Counted from the first letter of the stretch, positions 35,606-45,515 are shown. The stretch is DNA of 64,000 bases from Bacillus sp. BA3 (GCA_002835675.1 PIZR01000001.1:59493-123492), one strand, 5' to 3'. The notes: generated by a model from the letters alone, not told the origin. Translations and numbers: made by a program.

Positions 35606-35648
35606 AAGCCTGATGTTACTGAATTCAGTTAACAGGGCTTTTTATTTT
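35606..35648 (+). terminator. terminator after the MFS gene
   Basis: AAGCCTGATGTTACTG (from 35606) pairs imperfectly with CAGTTAACAGGGCTT across AATT, followed by TTTATTTTTT. The remaining gap to 35890 shows no gene. Confidence 0.65.
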
Positions 35649-35890
35649 TTATACGATATTATCAATATATTCATACAGTAAGGCCAGGTATTTTTCATGA
35701 TTAAAATATACAATTTTTCCATGTGCTGCAATTAATCTATTTGGAGTAGTGTTAAGACCTATATCCGGTGAAAGGAAAATGGATGTACTAGTGGAGTCCG
35801 AAAGAGGCACTGAAATCTAAGTTTTTATTAATGTATAACTTTGGTAAAATTAGTTTATAAAAATAATCAATGTTCTTAGGGAGGACACAA

Positions 35891-36277
35891 ATGAAGGTAA
35901 AAAAAATACATCATGTAGCAATAATTTGTTCCGATTATGAAAAGTCAAAGAACTTCTATGTAAATATTTTAGGGTGTGATATCGAGAAGGAAACATATCG
36001 GTCAGAAAGGAAATCGTATAAATTGGATCTTATCGTCGGAGGGGAATATCAGCTGGAATTATTCTCATTTCCTGATAGCCCCCATCGTCCTAGTTATCCT
36101 GAAGCTAGAGGGCTTAGACATCTTGCTTTTGAAGTGGAAGATATTAATCAAGCGATTGAAGATTTAGAAAACGAAAACATTCCAGTCGAACCTATCCGTG
36201 TTGATGAGTTAACAGGAAAAAGGTTTACTTTTTTTTGTGATCCGGATGATTTGCCTCTAGAAATATATGAAAAGTAG
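35891..36277 (+). CDS. VOC-family (glyoxalase-like) protein
   Basis: A 128-residue vicinal-oxygen-chelate protein with the N-terminal metal His in KIHHVAIICSDYEKSKNFY and a second half containing GLRHLAFEVEDI and DPDDLPLEIYEK. It resembles the SMU1112c/GloA2 group of single-domain VOC proteins. ATG 35891 follows GGGAGG; the frame from 35870 overlaps that site. It stands alone and has a terminator at 36337-36368. Substrate unknown. Confidence 0.87.
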   Translation: MKVKKIHHVAIICSDYEKSKNFYVNILGCDIEKETYRSERKSYKLDLIVGGEYQLELFSFPDSPHRPSYPEARGLRHLAFEVEDINQAIEDLENENIPVEPIRVDELTGKRFTFFCDPDDLPLEIYEK

Positions 36278-36336
36278 GAATTACAAGCCTAGATAGGTTG
36301 TTGATGAGAGAGCTTTAAGGCATGAAGTTTGATAGA

Positions 36337-36368
36337 AGAGGTAAAACTTGAGGTTACCTCTATTTTTT
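36337..36368 (+). terminator. terminator of the VOC gene
   Basis: AGAGGTAA (36337-36344) and TTACCTCT (36354-36361) are perfect complements, followed by ATTTTTT. Confidence 0.75.
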
Positions 36369-36559
36369 AAGTTGATTTCAAAGATGAATACGATGATTTA
36401 AAGAGGTTACTTATATCAATTAAACTATGAAGATTCCCTATGATATGTCGATACCATTAAGTTTGATCCACTTGTATTCCATATTTCGATGAGAGCTGAA
36501 ATAATCACCGGCTATACTATCTGTAGATTGGTCATTTAAATATGTCAGGAGATAAAAAA

Positions 36560-37444
36560 ATGAATGTTTACAAATTTACAGTGTTGATACTTTTAACGAC
36601 ATTTTTAATGGGTTCTTCTTTTGCAGTAGTTAAAATTGGTCTATCTTATTCATCCCCATTATTATTAGCAGCATTACGCTTCACACTTGCCGGACTCATA
36701 ATGGCGATGATCGTAATCTTTTTAAAAAGACCGCATCCAAACTCTAAAGGGGATTGGATAAAAATGCTCATTATCGGCACTTTTCAAACAGCCGGAGTAA
36801 TGGGGTGCATTTTCCTGAGTTTACGCACGATTACAGCAAGTGAATCCTCCATTCTTACATTCACGAACCCGTTGCTTGTTGTTGTTTTCGGTACGATCTT
36901 TTCACAAACACGCTATAAACTATATCAATGGATTGGTGTTTTATTAGGATTAGTCGGAGTAATTATAACGATGGGAGCGCAACTTGAATTTAAGGTCGGT
37001 ATTCTTTTCGGTATTCTTTCTTCTGTTTTCTGGGCCATTTCCACTTTATTGGCGAAAAAATGGGGAGCGATTTCCGATACATGGGTATTATCTGCCTATC
37101 AGATGCTTTTTGGGGGTTTACTGCTTTTACTAGGCAGCTTTATTCTTGAAAAACCATTTTTCATAATGAAAGGCAATTCGTTGTTCATTTTATTATGGTT
37201 AAGTATCATGTCATCGATCGTTCAATTTGCTGTTTGGTATTACCTTTTACAAAAGAGTGATCCAGGAAAAACAAGTGCCTTTTTATTTTTGGCACCTTTC
37301 TTCGGTGTATTATCAGGGTGGGCACTATTAGGTGAACAGATATACACTTCACTCCTAATTGGCGGACTGTTTATCATCATTGGCATCTATCTTGTAAATA
37401 GCAATTTCCAAAAGGAAAATAAATTCGTTAAAAGAGCTTTATAG
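36560..37444 (+). CDS. DMT-family transporter (EamA domains)
   Basis: A 294-residue inner-membrane protein with ten hydrophobic segments in two EamA repeats; the first begins near LMGSSFAVVKIGLSYSSP. Members export amino acids or other metabolites. ATG 36560 follows AGGAG by 8 nt; the ATG at 36542 precedes that site. It is convergent with an ArsR-type regulator across a shared terminator (37478-37531). Confidence 0.88.
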   Translation: MNVYKFTVLILLTTFLMGSSFAVVKIGLSYSSPLLLAALRFTLAGLIMAMIVIFLKRPHPNSKGDWIKMLIIGTFQTAGVMGCIFLSLRTITASESSILTFTNPLLVVVFGTIFSQTRYKLYQWIGVLLGLVGVIITMGAQLEFKVGILFGILSSVFWAISTLLAKKWGAISDTWVLSAYQMLFGGLLLLLGSFILEKPFFIMKGNSLFILLWLSIMSSIVQFAVWYYLLQKSDPGKTSAFLFLAPFFGVLSGWALLGEQIYTSLLIGGLFIIIGIYLVNSNFQKENKFVKRAL

Positions 37445-37477
37445 TAATCGCATGGATTTAAGCCGCTAAAGACAGAA

Positions 37478-37531
37478 AATCCTTCATGATGAAAAAGAAA
37501 AGAGCCTTTTTCTTTTTCATCATGAAGGATT
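37478..37531. terminator. bidirectional terminator
   Basis: AATCCTTCATGATGAAAAAG (37478-37497) is mirrored by CTTTTTCATCATGAAGGATT (37512-37531), a perfect long stem with A- and T-rich flanks. It serves the DMT gene and the convergent regulator. Confidence 0.9.
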
Positions 37532-37537
37532 ATTAAA

Positions 37538-38224
37538 TTATACCTCTATACAAAAAACTTCTTTAAATCCTTCTTTCCCTTTAGGTGTTACTTTTACTGC
37601 GCGAATAGATGGAACACGGACTATCCAGCCTAAATCAAATAAATGTGTAAGGAGCCCATTCCCTAAAGCTCCGCCAAGATGATGGTGACGTTCACTCCAA
37701 TCTAAACATGAGTGGGAAAATGAACGGCGTTTTCTTCTTAAAACAAGTAAATCGATGCCGAATTCAGAAAAAAAGTGATTTCCTTTGGGTGTAACTGTAA
37801 ACTCTCTCTCTTCTTTTTTCAAATATCCGGCCTTCAACATCGATTCAGTTAATTGGACTCCCAGTTTTCCTGCCAAGTGATCATAGCAAGTTCTGGCTTC
37901 CTGAAGCATTTTAACTTGGCTTGATTGTTTTAACGACCCAACTTGAGGAGGTGGGGAAATGGCAAGAAACGATTCTAAAATGTGCGCAATTTCTCCATTT
38001 GCTAGCTGATAGTAACGATGTCGTCCGTGTTTTTCAACTTTAACAAGGTTACCTTCCACTAATTTAGAAAGGTGAAAGCTGGCGGTTTGAGGTGTTATTA
38101 CAGCCATCAATGCTAATTCACCTGCAGTATGAAAACGCCCATCCAGTAAACTTGCAAGTATTGTTGCACGTGACGTTTCTCCTAGGAGGGAGGCTATCTC
38201 CACCATATTTGGATTTATACTCAC
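37538..38224 (-). CDS. ArsR-type winged-helix transcriptional regulator
   Basis: A ~228-residue regulator. The N-terminal ~85 residues are an ArsR-like winged helix (ASLLGETSRATILASLLDGR, then QTASFHLSKLVEGNLV and HGRHRYYQL). The C-terminal ~130 residues are an extra domain found in longer ArsR proteins, with His- and Cys-rich SFSHSCLDWSERHHHLGG near the end, suggestive of metal or redox sensing. GTG 38224 is preferred to TTG 38236, since AAAGG abuts the TTG. It is convergent with the DMT transporter. The ligand is unknown. Confidence 0.85.
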   Translation of the reverse strand: MSINPNMVEIASLLGETSRATILASLLDGRFHTAGELALMAVITPQTASFHLSKLVEGNLVKVEKHGRHRYYQLANGEIAHILESFLAISPPPQVGSLKQSSQVKMLQEARTCYDHLAGKLGVQLTESMLKAGYLKKEEREFTVTPKGNHFFSEFGIDLLVLRRKRRSFSHSCLDWSERHHHLGGALGNGLLTHLFDLGWIVRVPSIRAVKVTPKGKEGFKEVFCIEV

Positions 38225-39018
38225 AATAATTACCAACCTTTCTAACGATATGTAGCTAAGTTTTAGTTTAAATAAGCTGAATGCTATGTAATTAGCATTT
38301 AAAACATGTAAACTTATTTTTCTATTATACAGTACACTGCCTTAATGAAATTCGGTAATTCACGATTCCTGCTTTAATTAAATTTGAAAAAGAACCCTAC
38401 AATAAAAGTGGATAGTGTTTATTTCGTATTTTTTCGGAGCATATATATGCAGAAATGATAACGTGGCATTAAAGCAATGCATATGAAACAAGGATAACTT
38501 CACCAACATGTGAAGACTGCCCAAAATCATAAAATTCATCTATAAATTATTTAGATGCTAGTTAATCCTCATTCGAAGGAAATTAATGGTCTTTGCTTTT
38601 AGTGAACGTTTTTTAACATAACTTTTAAACGGTTAACCGTGGTTTTAATTGGGAAGCAGGAGAAGTGTTTTTGGGCTAACTAGAAATAATAATGAAATGG
38701 GAAAGGGTAAAGCCCAGGTGTCAAGAACTTTACATTTTGAGTCGTTTCTACAAGGATTTTATTGATGAAATGAACGAGATAAATTGGGGGCATCCGTTAA
38801 ATTGGGTGCTTTTTTTATTGGGGAGAGATTATGAAATCAGGAGAGGTTAAAAAGAAGACTGTATAGAAGAAAGACTGTCTATCCTTTGGATAAGCGTATT
38901 TTAATGAAGTATATTCTTTGTAAACTAGGCATACATTCTTACATGTTCACTAACAATAAACGTTCCTTAATAGTCCCTTTTGTCGAATTTAGTAGTCAAA
39001 TAGGAGGGAATGAAGAGT
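38225..39018. other. ~790-bp gene-poor region at the left edge of the accessory island
   Basis: No credible gene. It contains a perfect 12-bp palindrome ACGGTTAACCGT (38629-38640) and a terminator-like repeat at 38790-38816 that recurs after the next gene. Sequence is AT-rich and featureless elsewhere. Confidence 0.5.
38790..38816 (+). repeat. direct repeat copy 1 flanking the gene at 39019
   Basis: GCATCCGTTAAATTGGGTGC followed by T7. It recurs with one base difference at 39773-39798, where it includes the stop codon of the intervening gene. Each copy can fold as a short terminator stem (GCATCC/GGGTGC). Confidence 0.7.
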
Positions 39019-39783
39019 ATGAAAATATCAGACGTTGGATTTAAAGGTCAAGTTTTTGGATTTATAAAGTTCACTCCTTTTGTGGAAAGTTTTTTGTCTG
39101 GAGATTTATATATGAATAATTTCAAAAAGTATATTGATATAGAAAGTGCTTCAGGTGAAAAAGGAGTAGGAGACAAATTTGAAGCAGCTCATGTTTTTAC
39201 GGAACTAACAATGAATTTCTTTACTCAAGATACCAATGAATTAATAATGTCGGGGCGGACTAAAAAAATGAATTTCAGAAAAAATATAAATAAAAAAAGA
39301 CCATTATATTGTATGTTTGCAATTGTGGGTGATATGTTAAAAGTGGTTAAGGAGGATGAAAATTATTACTATACCAAATTTGATTTACCTAATGAACAAA
39401 TCGATAAAATGATCAGGGAGTTCGGAGATAGCTTAATTTTTGTTACCCCATCGCAATTTATTGACAGAATTACTAGAACACTCAATGAAAAAGGTTATGC
39501 TTACAGAGGGGGCTTGGTAAAATATGATGATTATAACATCAATTCCTCAGCTAGGATGAGCTCTTATAAAAATCAAGGGACTGATATTTATTTTTGGAAA
39601 GATAAATACTTTGAAAATCAATATGAATATCGCATAGTTCTCACAGATCAAGAAGTTGATGAAGCCTTAATTGTGAACATAGGTGATATTTCAGACATTA
39701 GTACTATTTTTAATGCAAATGAATTTTTCAGTGATAAATTTGAAATAAGATTACGAAAGAAAGGAAATCTAAGCATCCATTAA
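39019..39783 (+). CDS. hypothetical protein, unknown family
   Basis: A 254-residue soluble protein I cannot assign. It starts MKISDVGFKGQVFGFIKFTP and has no signal peptide or membrane segment. It is rich in Asp, Lys, Phe and Tyr, with a C-terminal segment DIYFWKDKYFENQYEYRIV. I recall similar uncharacterised proteins in Bacillus accessory regions but no function. ATG 39019 is favoured over ATG 39010, because GGAGGG ends 1 nt before the latter. It is AT-rich, monocistronic and bracketed by direct repeats (38790 and 39773), suggesting insertion as a cassette. Confidence 0.7.
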   Translation: MKISDVGFKGQVFGFIKFTPFVESFLSGDLYMNNFKKYIDIESASGEKGVGDKFEAAHVFTELTMNFFTQDTNELIMSGRTKKMNFRKNINKKRPLYCMFAIVGDMLKVVKEDENYYYTKFDLPNEQIDKMIREFGDSLIFVTPSQFIDRITRTLNEKGYAYRGGLVKYDDYNINSSARMSSYKNQGTDIYFWKDKYFENQYEYRIVLTDQEVDEALIVNIGDISDISTIFNANEFFSDKFEIRLRKKGNLSIH

Positions 39784-39798
39784 ATTGGGTGCTTTTTA
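39773..39798 (+). repeat. direct repeat copy 2 flanking the gene at 39019
   Basis: GCATCCATTAAATTGGGTGC followed by T5. It overlaps the 3' end of the hypothetical gene and probably acts as its terminator. Confidence 0.7.
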
Positions 39799-39930
39799 TT
39801 TGCAGGATGGATAAAGAAAATATTGAGCTCTTAAACGAATTAAATAGGAGAGTTAAATTAACGGGAAATTCTAGGGTTATCGTTTATCTGCAAGGGGTTT
39901 AATTTCTCAATTATATTCACTAGTATAGAT

Positions 39931-40052
39931 TTAAATCTGGACTATTTTTCATATCTTTAATTTTTAAACCATTTATGGATCTTTTAAGAGAGCGCCATTC
40001 AATAGAGTCGAAAATACAGCAAAACTACTCTGAATATGACGACTTTCTTCTA
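39931..40052. repeat. ~120-bp imperfect direct repeat, copy A (left of MFS gene)
   Basis: Shared blocks include TTAAATCTGGACTATTTTTC, TTTAAACCATTT, GGATCTTTTAAGAG, GCGCCA and CTCTGAATATGA, in the same order as in copy B (42225-42340). The surrounding gap (39784-40558) has no gene. It also holds an ATACCGTAG/CTACGGTAT inverted pair (40091 and 40160). Confidence 0.7.
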
Positions 40053-40558
40053 TTGTCATTTATAAAAAACTATGAATATGGCGGAAAAACATACCGTAGA
40101 TAATGGACATTTTGCTGAACAAAGTTAAAAAAGTATCATTCACTTTTAGATTATAGGGACTACGGTATCAAAACGCGGAAATGTACGTTAAGCAAATATC
40201 GCAACGTAATTGCAATGGTGATTATTTGTTATAGCCAGTTAAGAGTGTTTTTTACAATAAAGGTCGATCACTTGAAGATTGTTTTGATGTCTGCTGCCGC
40301 TATTTGATCTGCTCTTAAAATGGAGTGACTATTGAAAGTGCGTCCGTGTTTGGCTCAACAGCAACCCTTTGTCTAGGCTAATACGCATCAATTGCAACCT
40401 GTTCTTCAAACGAAATCCCCTTTAGTTGTAGGGGAAGTAATGTTTTAATGCCGACTTTATGGCTTTTTATTTTTAACAGCAAATTACTGGAAATCTGATG
40501 TGAATTCGTGTAATCTACAAAAGTATGTTTTTTTCCAAATCGTAAAGGGGGACCATAA

Positions 40559-41971
40559 TTGAGTTCAACAAATCGTAAACAGACAACAATTGTTGCTCTT
40601 TTGCTTGCGGGTACATTCATTGCGATCTTGAATCAAACATTAATGATTACCGCCATTCCTCCTGTAATGGAGGAGATGAATGTTACGGCAAATAGTGCAC
40701 AGTGGCTAACAACAGTTTTTATGCTGGTTAATGGGATCATGATCCCTGTTAGCGCGTTTTTACTGGAGCGCTTTACCACCAGACAGCTTTTCCTTTCCGC
40801 GATGGGGATTTTTGCTATTGGTACATTGGTAGCGGGGCTAGCTCCAAATTTTGGAATGCTGCTGCTAGGGCGGATGATTCAGTCGAGCGGAGCCGGAATT
40901 ATGCTCCCGTTAATGCAAACAGTCTTCTTAATGATTTTCCCTGTTCATAAACGGGGTGCAGCCATGGGACTGGTCGGTCTGGTCATTTCCTTCGCGCCGG
41001 CTATTGGTCCGGCTTTATCTGGCTGGGTTACGGAGACCTACTCATGGAGGGTGTTATTCTTTATCATTCTTCCAATTGCTATTATTGATATTATAGTTGC
41101 GTTCTTCGCTCTAAAAAATGTAACAGAAGTTACACGGCCAAAAGTGGATGTGCTTTCGATTGTTTTATCTTCCGTAGGTTTCGGTGGATTATTGTATGGA
41201 TTTACAGCTGCTGGTAATTATGGATGGACAGACGAGAGTACCATTATATCCCTAGGCATTGGAACAATTTCACTTGTTTGGTTTATCAAAAGGCAATTGC
41301 GATTGAAGCATCCAATGTTGGAGTTCCGTGTGTTCACGTATTCATTATTCCCGCTTGCCATTATTATTGGTGCCATTACCTTTATGGGTCTGATAGGTGC
41401 CGAAACGCTCATCCCGCTATTTATGCAAAACATGCGAGGATTTACTGCGTTTGAAGCTGGATTAGCCATACTTCCAGGAGCACTTATTACCGGAATAATG
41501 TCCCCGTTCATTGGACGTATTTTTGACCGGATTGGAGCCAGGTGGCTGGTTATTGGCGGATTACTCCTCATAACCGCTTCCTCCTTTACTTTTATGGATG
41601 TTGGTCCTTCGACAAGTTTTACATTTATAATGGTAATGTACAGTATACGGATGTTCGGATTAGCCATGGTTATGATGCCTGTTTCAACTGCCGCCTTAAA
41701 CCAGCTGCCTAAACGGTTAATTGCCCATGGTGCAGCAATGGATAATACGATGAAAATGATTGCCGCATCTGTAGGTACAGCAATACTTGTTACTGTAATG
41801 ACAACAGCTACCGAAAATGCTCAGCAGCGTCCCGAGATAGTACATCCTGATATGTATGGCGCGCAAATCTCATTTATTGTCATCGCTGTACTTTCATTAA
41901 TTAGCTTCCTCATTTCTTTTAAAATAAAGGATAAAAAATCAGCAGGAAAAGAGTTCGGGGAGAAGAATTAA
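40559..41971 (+). CDS. DHA2-family MFS multidrug efflux transporter
   Basis: A 470-residue, 14-helix MFS drug:H+ antiporter (EmrB/QacA/LmrB type). Visible motifs are the N-terminal FIAILNQTLMITAIPPVMEE, QWLTTVFMLVNGIMIPVSAF and the antiporter motif C region GPALSGWV in helix 5. TTG 40559 is the start, with AAAGGGGG about 9 nt upstream. A strong terminator lies at 42111-42157. It is flanked by ~120-bp direct repeats and a recombinase relic, indicating acquisition as a unit. The drug spectrum is unknown. Confidence 0.9.
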   Translation: MSSTNRKQTTIVALLLAGTFIAILNQTLMITAIPPVMEEMNVTANSAQWLTTVFMLVNGIMIPVSAFLLERFTTRQLFLSAMGIFAIGTLVAGLAPNFGMLLLGRMIQSSGAGIMLPLMQTVFLMIFPVHKRGAAMGLVGLVISFAPAIGPALSGWVTETYSWRVLFFIILPIAIIDIIVAFFALKNVTEVTRPKVDVLSIVLSSVGFGGLLYGFTAAGNYGWTDESTIISLGIGTISLVWFIKRQLRLKHPMLEFRVFTYSLFPLAIIIGAITFMGLIGAETLIPLFMQNMRGFTAFEAGLAILPGALITGIMSPFIGRIFDRIGARWLVIGGLLLITASSFTFMDVGPSTSFTFIMVMYSIRMFGLAMVMMPVSTAALNQLPKRLIAHGAAMDNTMKMIAASVGTAILVTVMTTATENAQQRPEIVHPDMYGAQISFIVIAVLSLISFLISFKIKDKKSAGKEFGEKN

Positions 41972-42110
41972 ATATTTGAATTCGAGTTTTTTAAACTAAA
42001 TATTAGAACTCCATTTTTTAACTTGTTATGAACATTTTCCAACGCCGCCCCTGGTGGCTTTCCCTCCCAGGCCCTATCATTCCTTCGTCCTGCCTACCTA
42101 AGGGATTCTA

Positions 42111-42157
42111 AAAAAGAGGGAGAACAAGTCATCCAGATGATTTGTTCTCCCTCTTTT
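42111..42157 (+). terminator. terminator of the MFS gene
   Basis: AAAAAGAGGGAGAACAA (42111-42127) pairs with TTGTTCTCCCTCTTTT (42142-42157). The upper part continues as CATC/GATG. Confidence 0.9.
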
Positions 42158-42224
42158 ATTTTTTTCTTTCTTTATAAAAAAAGTAAACATACATGAATTA
42201 GATGTAGGTGTGGAATTATCTTTT

Positions 42225-42340
42225 ATTAAATCTGGACTATTTTTCATTTCTTAAATCTTTAAACCATTTTAGAAACTGGATCTTTTAAGAGTGCGCCAAA
42301 AATCACAAAAACCCCTCTGAATATGAAGATATTCTTCTAT
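42225..42340. repeat. ~116-bp imperfect direct repeat, copy B (right of MFS gene)
   Basis: This is the second copy of the repeat at 39931-40052. It lies directly beside the C-terminal remnant of a tyrosine recombinase, so the pair may be attachment-site-like ends or a duplicated flank. Confidence 0.7.
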
Positions 42341-42546
42341 ATATACTCCCCAAACCACAAATGAATCGCATGGCGTTCTTTTTCAAAAACTTTCTCCAAA
42401 TATATCTCTGAAGTGGAAAGCTGCTCATGGCCCAGACTCTTCATAATCTGATAGACATCCACTCCAATTAAGTGAGAAATGATGGAAAAAGCATCCCTAA
42501 AGGTATGAGGTCCTAAATAAATCCTATCTTTATTTAGGTCACACAT
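42337..42546 (-). pseudogene. tyrosine recombinase C-terminal remnant
   Basis: A 69-residue frame on the minus strand has GPHTFRDAFSIISHLIGVD, SLGHEQLSTSEIYLEK and the terminal region. These match the HxxR...GH...Y catalytic part of phage-integrase-type recombinases. The N-terminal two-thirds are missing, so it is inactive. It marks a former integration event next to the MFS cassette. Confidence 0.75.
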
Positions 42547-42617
42547 AATTAGTATATAATTAGATTCAAAAATTATAATAATATAGCAATAAAAGATAAA
42601 GGGTGAATAGACAAATA

Positions 42618-42803
42618 ATGAATAAACTAAACTATGAAAAAGTCACGCAGACTGCATCTTATGAAATGGGGGAAACGGTTTATGTTCTCCAAACATGTAC
42701 GGAAGAAGAAGACCCAGAGAGTTTTCACTTCTTTAAACAATTTGAAAAAAAAGAAGGCGTGATTTTGGAAGTGATTGAACACCCACGTCTCCAATACGTG
42801 TAA
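42618..42803 (+). CDS. small hypothetical protein
   Basis: A 61-residue acidic protein (MNKLNYEKVTQTASYEMGET ... EVIEHPRLQYV) with no recognised domain. ATG 42618 has AAAGGG 14 nt upstream, rather far; GTG 42603 is in frame but overlaps that site. It lies just before a decayed HTH gene and may be part of the same mobile-element relic. Confidence 0.4.
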   Translation: MNKLNYEKVTQTASYEMGETVYVLQTCTEEEDPESFHFFKQFEKKEGVILEVIEHPRLQYV

Positions 42804-42902
42804 AATTTGGCCAGGCGGAAGCAGTCTTATTTGACGAATGGGAACCAACGGGATGTTCCCATAACAGTAACGGATAATCAAGAAGGATGGGAGGGGGATG
42901 AA

Positions 42903-43855
42903 GTGGAATGGTATACACAAAAAGAAGTGGCTGATTTATTAGGAGTATCCAAGGCAACTGTCTACCATTACGGAAAGCAGAAGAAAATTATTAAAATTTG
43001 GACCCACATCGATTCCATAAAGAGGCCCGTTATGAAAAAGCGGAATAGGATCGATTAGTGTATGAAAAGCAATCTTTACCTACTGGTATGAGTCCCAATG
43101 AGGTTGCAAAGAAATAGGGTTTATTTGTACAAAGTGTTTATAAATATATACAAGATGGTTCAATAAAAGCTGAGGCCGTCCCTTATGGTGATGAAAGAAT
43201 CACGTATGTAATTTCGGAAACAGCCTATCAGGAAGCAGAGAAATCACTCAAACCATCTGAAACACAGCGACCAAAAAAATATGAATATTATGATTCGAAA
43301 AATGATATTGTTTTGTATCAAAGATTTCATTCGAATAAAATACCAGAGGCACGTGTGATTCGTAATGAAGAAAAAGTATTTGGTTTCTACTTACCCAATA
43401 TCCAAAAGTGGTTGACGTATGAAGAAGGAATGAAAACTTATAATTTAAAGCCATCATACTCGATCCACCAACCTACTTTGGATTATAAAGGATATGTTGA
43501 GCTTCAGATACCAAAAAACGAAGTGGTATTTTATCCCTTCATTGATTATTTATATGAAATTTGGGGAGTAGAAAACATTCGACTTAGAGAACAAAGTGAA
43601 ACAGTTTTACACTACATCAAGGCAGGGGAAAAGCCGTTAAAATCTGAGGTGTTTGGTATTTCTGATATCTTACCGTATTTAATCAATGGAGAAATGCATC
43701 ATGAAGATGATACTTTGATATTACGTAGTCCAAATAGAAAAACTAGTTTTGAATTACCTATCGAATTGTTAGAAACAATTTCAGATTTAGCTGAACAAGA
43801 AGGGATTAGTATCAGTAAATGGGTTGAGCAAAAATTATCGTCGATAATAAAATAA
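42903..43855 (+). pseudogene. double helix-turn-helix (excisionase-like) protein gene, disrupted
   Basis: GTG 42903 (GGGAGGGGG upstream) opens a frame with an excisionase/MerR-type HTH: WYTQKEVADLLGVSKATVYHY. A frame change near 42995 is needed to continue. The new frame has TAG at 43046 and 43115, then encodes a second HTH-like segment (MSPNEVAKK before the stop, SVYKYIQDGSIKAE after). It runs on without interruption into the open frame 43313-43855, which ends in a ribbon-helix-helix-like tail (SFELPIELLETISDLAEQEG). The parts read as one broken ~315-residue protein. The 180-residue 3' part might still be expressed alone. Confidence 0.6.
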
Positions 43856-44081
43856 TTATATAAAATTTTTTTATGGGAATTGTTAAAGTCCCTATCAACC
43901 TAAATAGGGATTGCACATATCCTAGCAGGGTAGAGGGGAGGGGGAGGCTGTATCTTCTTTTTTGTTTTACGTGTTGAGATATGGCTGTCCAGCGACGGAT
44001 AGCCTTATTTATTATTTATTGTAATGACCACCATTCGACCACGGATTGTATAGTTTGAATTTTATTTGTTTTGTTAGGACC

Positions 44082-44115
44082 ACTAAAAAAGCCTTTTCCA
44101 CCAGGCTTTTTTAGT
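44082..44115. terminator. bidirectional terminator
   Basis: ACTAAAAAAGCCT (44082-44094) and AGGCTTTTTTAGT (44103-44115) form a perfect 13-bp stem. It ends the CoiA-like gene on the minus strand. The gap from 43856 otherwise shows no gene. Confidence 0.9.
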
Positions 44116-44128
44116 ATAGGTTCCTCAC

Positions 44129-45515
44129 TTAGCGCGGTTTTAAGTTGATAAGGTGTTCCTTTACTTTTTGAATGTAGTCATCCACTTCTTCCGTGTTTTT
44201 ACAGAATTTGTACTCACAAGCATAATCCAACGCAGTAGGAGCTTTTTTATTAGTTGGTAGACAGAAATCTATTTCTCCTAGTTTTCGGTCTACCTTACCT
44301 GGAATTCGAGAAGCCAAGGTATCAAAGAGCTCACGATATTTAATATAGGCATACATCACTAACTCCAGTTCTGCTTCCTTTCTATCTGCCAAATAAACTT
44401 CTAAAGTTTTTGATCCTTGTTTTGCAAGGAACGGAACAAGGTATAAATCTGCCTCATAGCTGATTTCTCTCAACGCTCTTATTCTGTCCTCAAGACTGTC
44501 AGCGAATGTTTTAAACGTGTTTAGGTTTACTATAACCCTATCAATAAATTCTCCGTATTTTTCAAAAAACGCCTGATTGGAGAGAGCGCGAAAGTCATCT
44601 GCAATCATCTCTTCGTTTTTTTCCATAAACGTGCAGGCTATGTTTGCCTTTTCGGTTCCAAAGTGCTTTCTAGCAAATGCTTTTTTTTCCTGTATGCCTT
44701 CTTCCAATCTTTTGTTTAACTCACTTTGTTTCCGGCATTTCGGCAAACTTTTTACGAATGAGGGTTTCCAGCTCTTTGTAGAATAGGAATCCATGGGTTT
44801 TGGATTCATCCATATCCACCTGTATCTGACGGAGATGCTGAGAATGATGAAGTGGCTCATGATAGGCATAAGGTGTCTGACGCGTTATACCGTCTCTTCC
44901 TTTTTGCGGGTGAAGCTTTTGCGAAAAATATACATCTATGGTGAGTACCTTTGTTTCAATGTTTAAAAAATAGACAAATCCTTTTTCTTCAAATATAACT
45001 TTCTCTAGATTAATAAACTTCCGCGCATCCTTTATGCCCTTAGCAGTTGAGAAATCGAGAAACACGTCCTCATCCAATACCCAAAAGTCCTGCAGACCTG
45101 CTTGTTGGTATAAGTCATGCCGTTCTTTCCACTCTTTAGCGGAAAGTTCACTCCGCTGAAATTCAAATACCCATTTCTTCCCTTCCAGTTCTCCCTCAAG
45201 ATGCTGAACATACACATCCACACTTTGGCGGGTTTCTGGTATATACTCCTCCGATTCCACATAAGCTTTCGGATAACAGCTTCTGAGCCATTCCAGTAGA
45301 AAGAATTTCCCCTTTTCATGTTCTTCACTTTCATTTTCTATATATTTGTTTGTACAGTTTGACTCATGAGCAAAATGCCATGTGTACACTTCTCCGCTTT
45401 TAAAAATGACATGGTTCTGGCAAAATGGACAATACAGCTCCTTTTGGTCAGATAACTGTTTCGTAGTCTCCTTGTTACACTTATACGCATATATCTTCTC
45501 TTTCTCTTTGGTCAC
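44129..45515 (-). pseudogene. CoiA-like competence/nuclease family protein, frameshifted
   Basis: GTG 45515 starts a 264-residue frame with the CoiA N-terminal signature: ELYCPFCQNHVIFKSGEVYT, WHFAHES, and a nuclease-like VDVYVQHLEGELEGKKWVFE. It stops at 44721. The continuation (KQSELNKRLEEGIQEKKAFA to the end) lies in the next frame down to 44129, and the two frames overlap at 44721-44750. Joined, they would give about 460 residues, a plausible length for CoiA-like proteins with a C-terminal helical domain. A one-base indel is the simplest reading; two separate proteins or programmed frameshifting are less likely. Confidence 0.6.
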
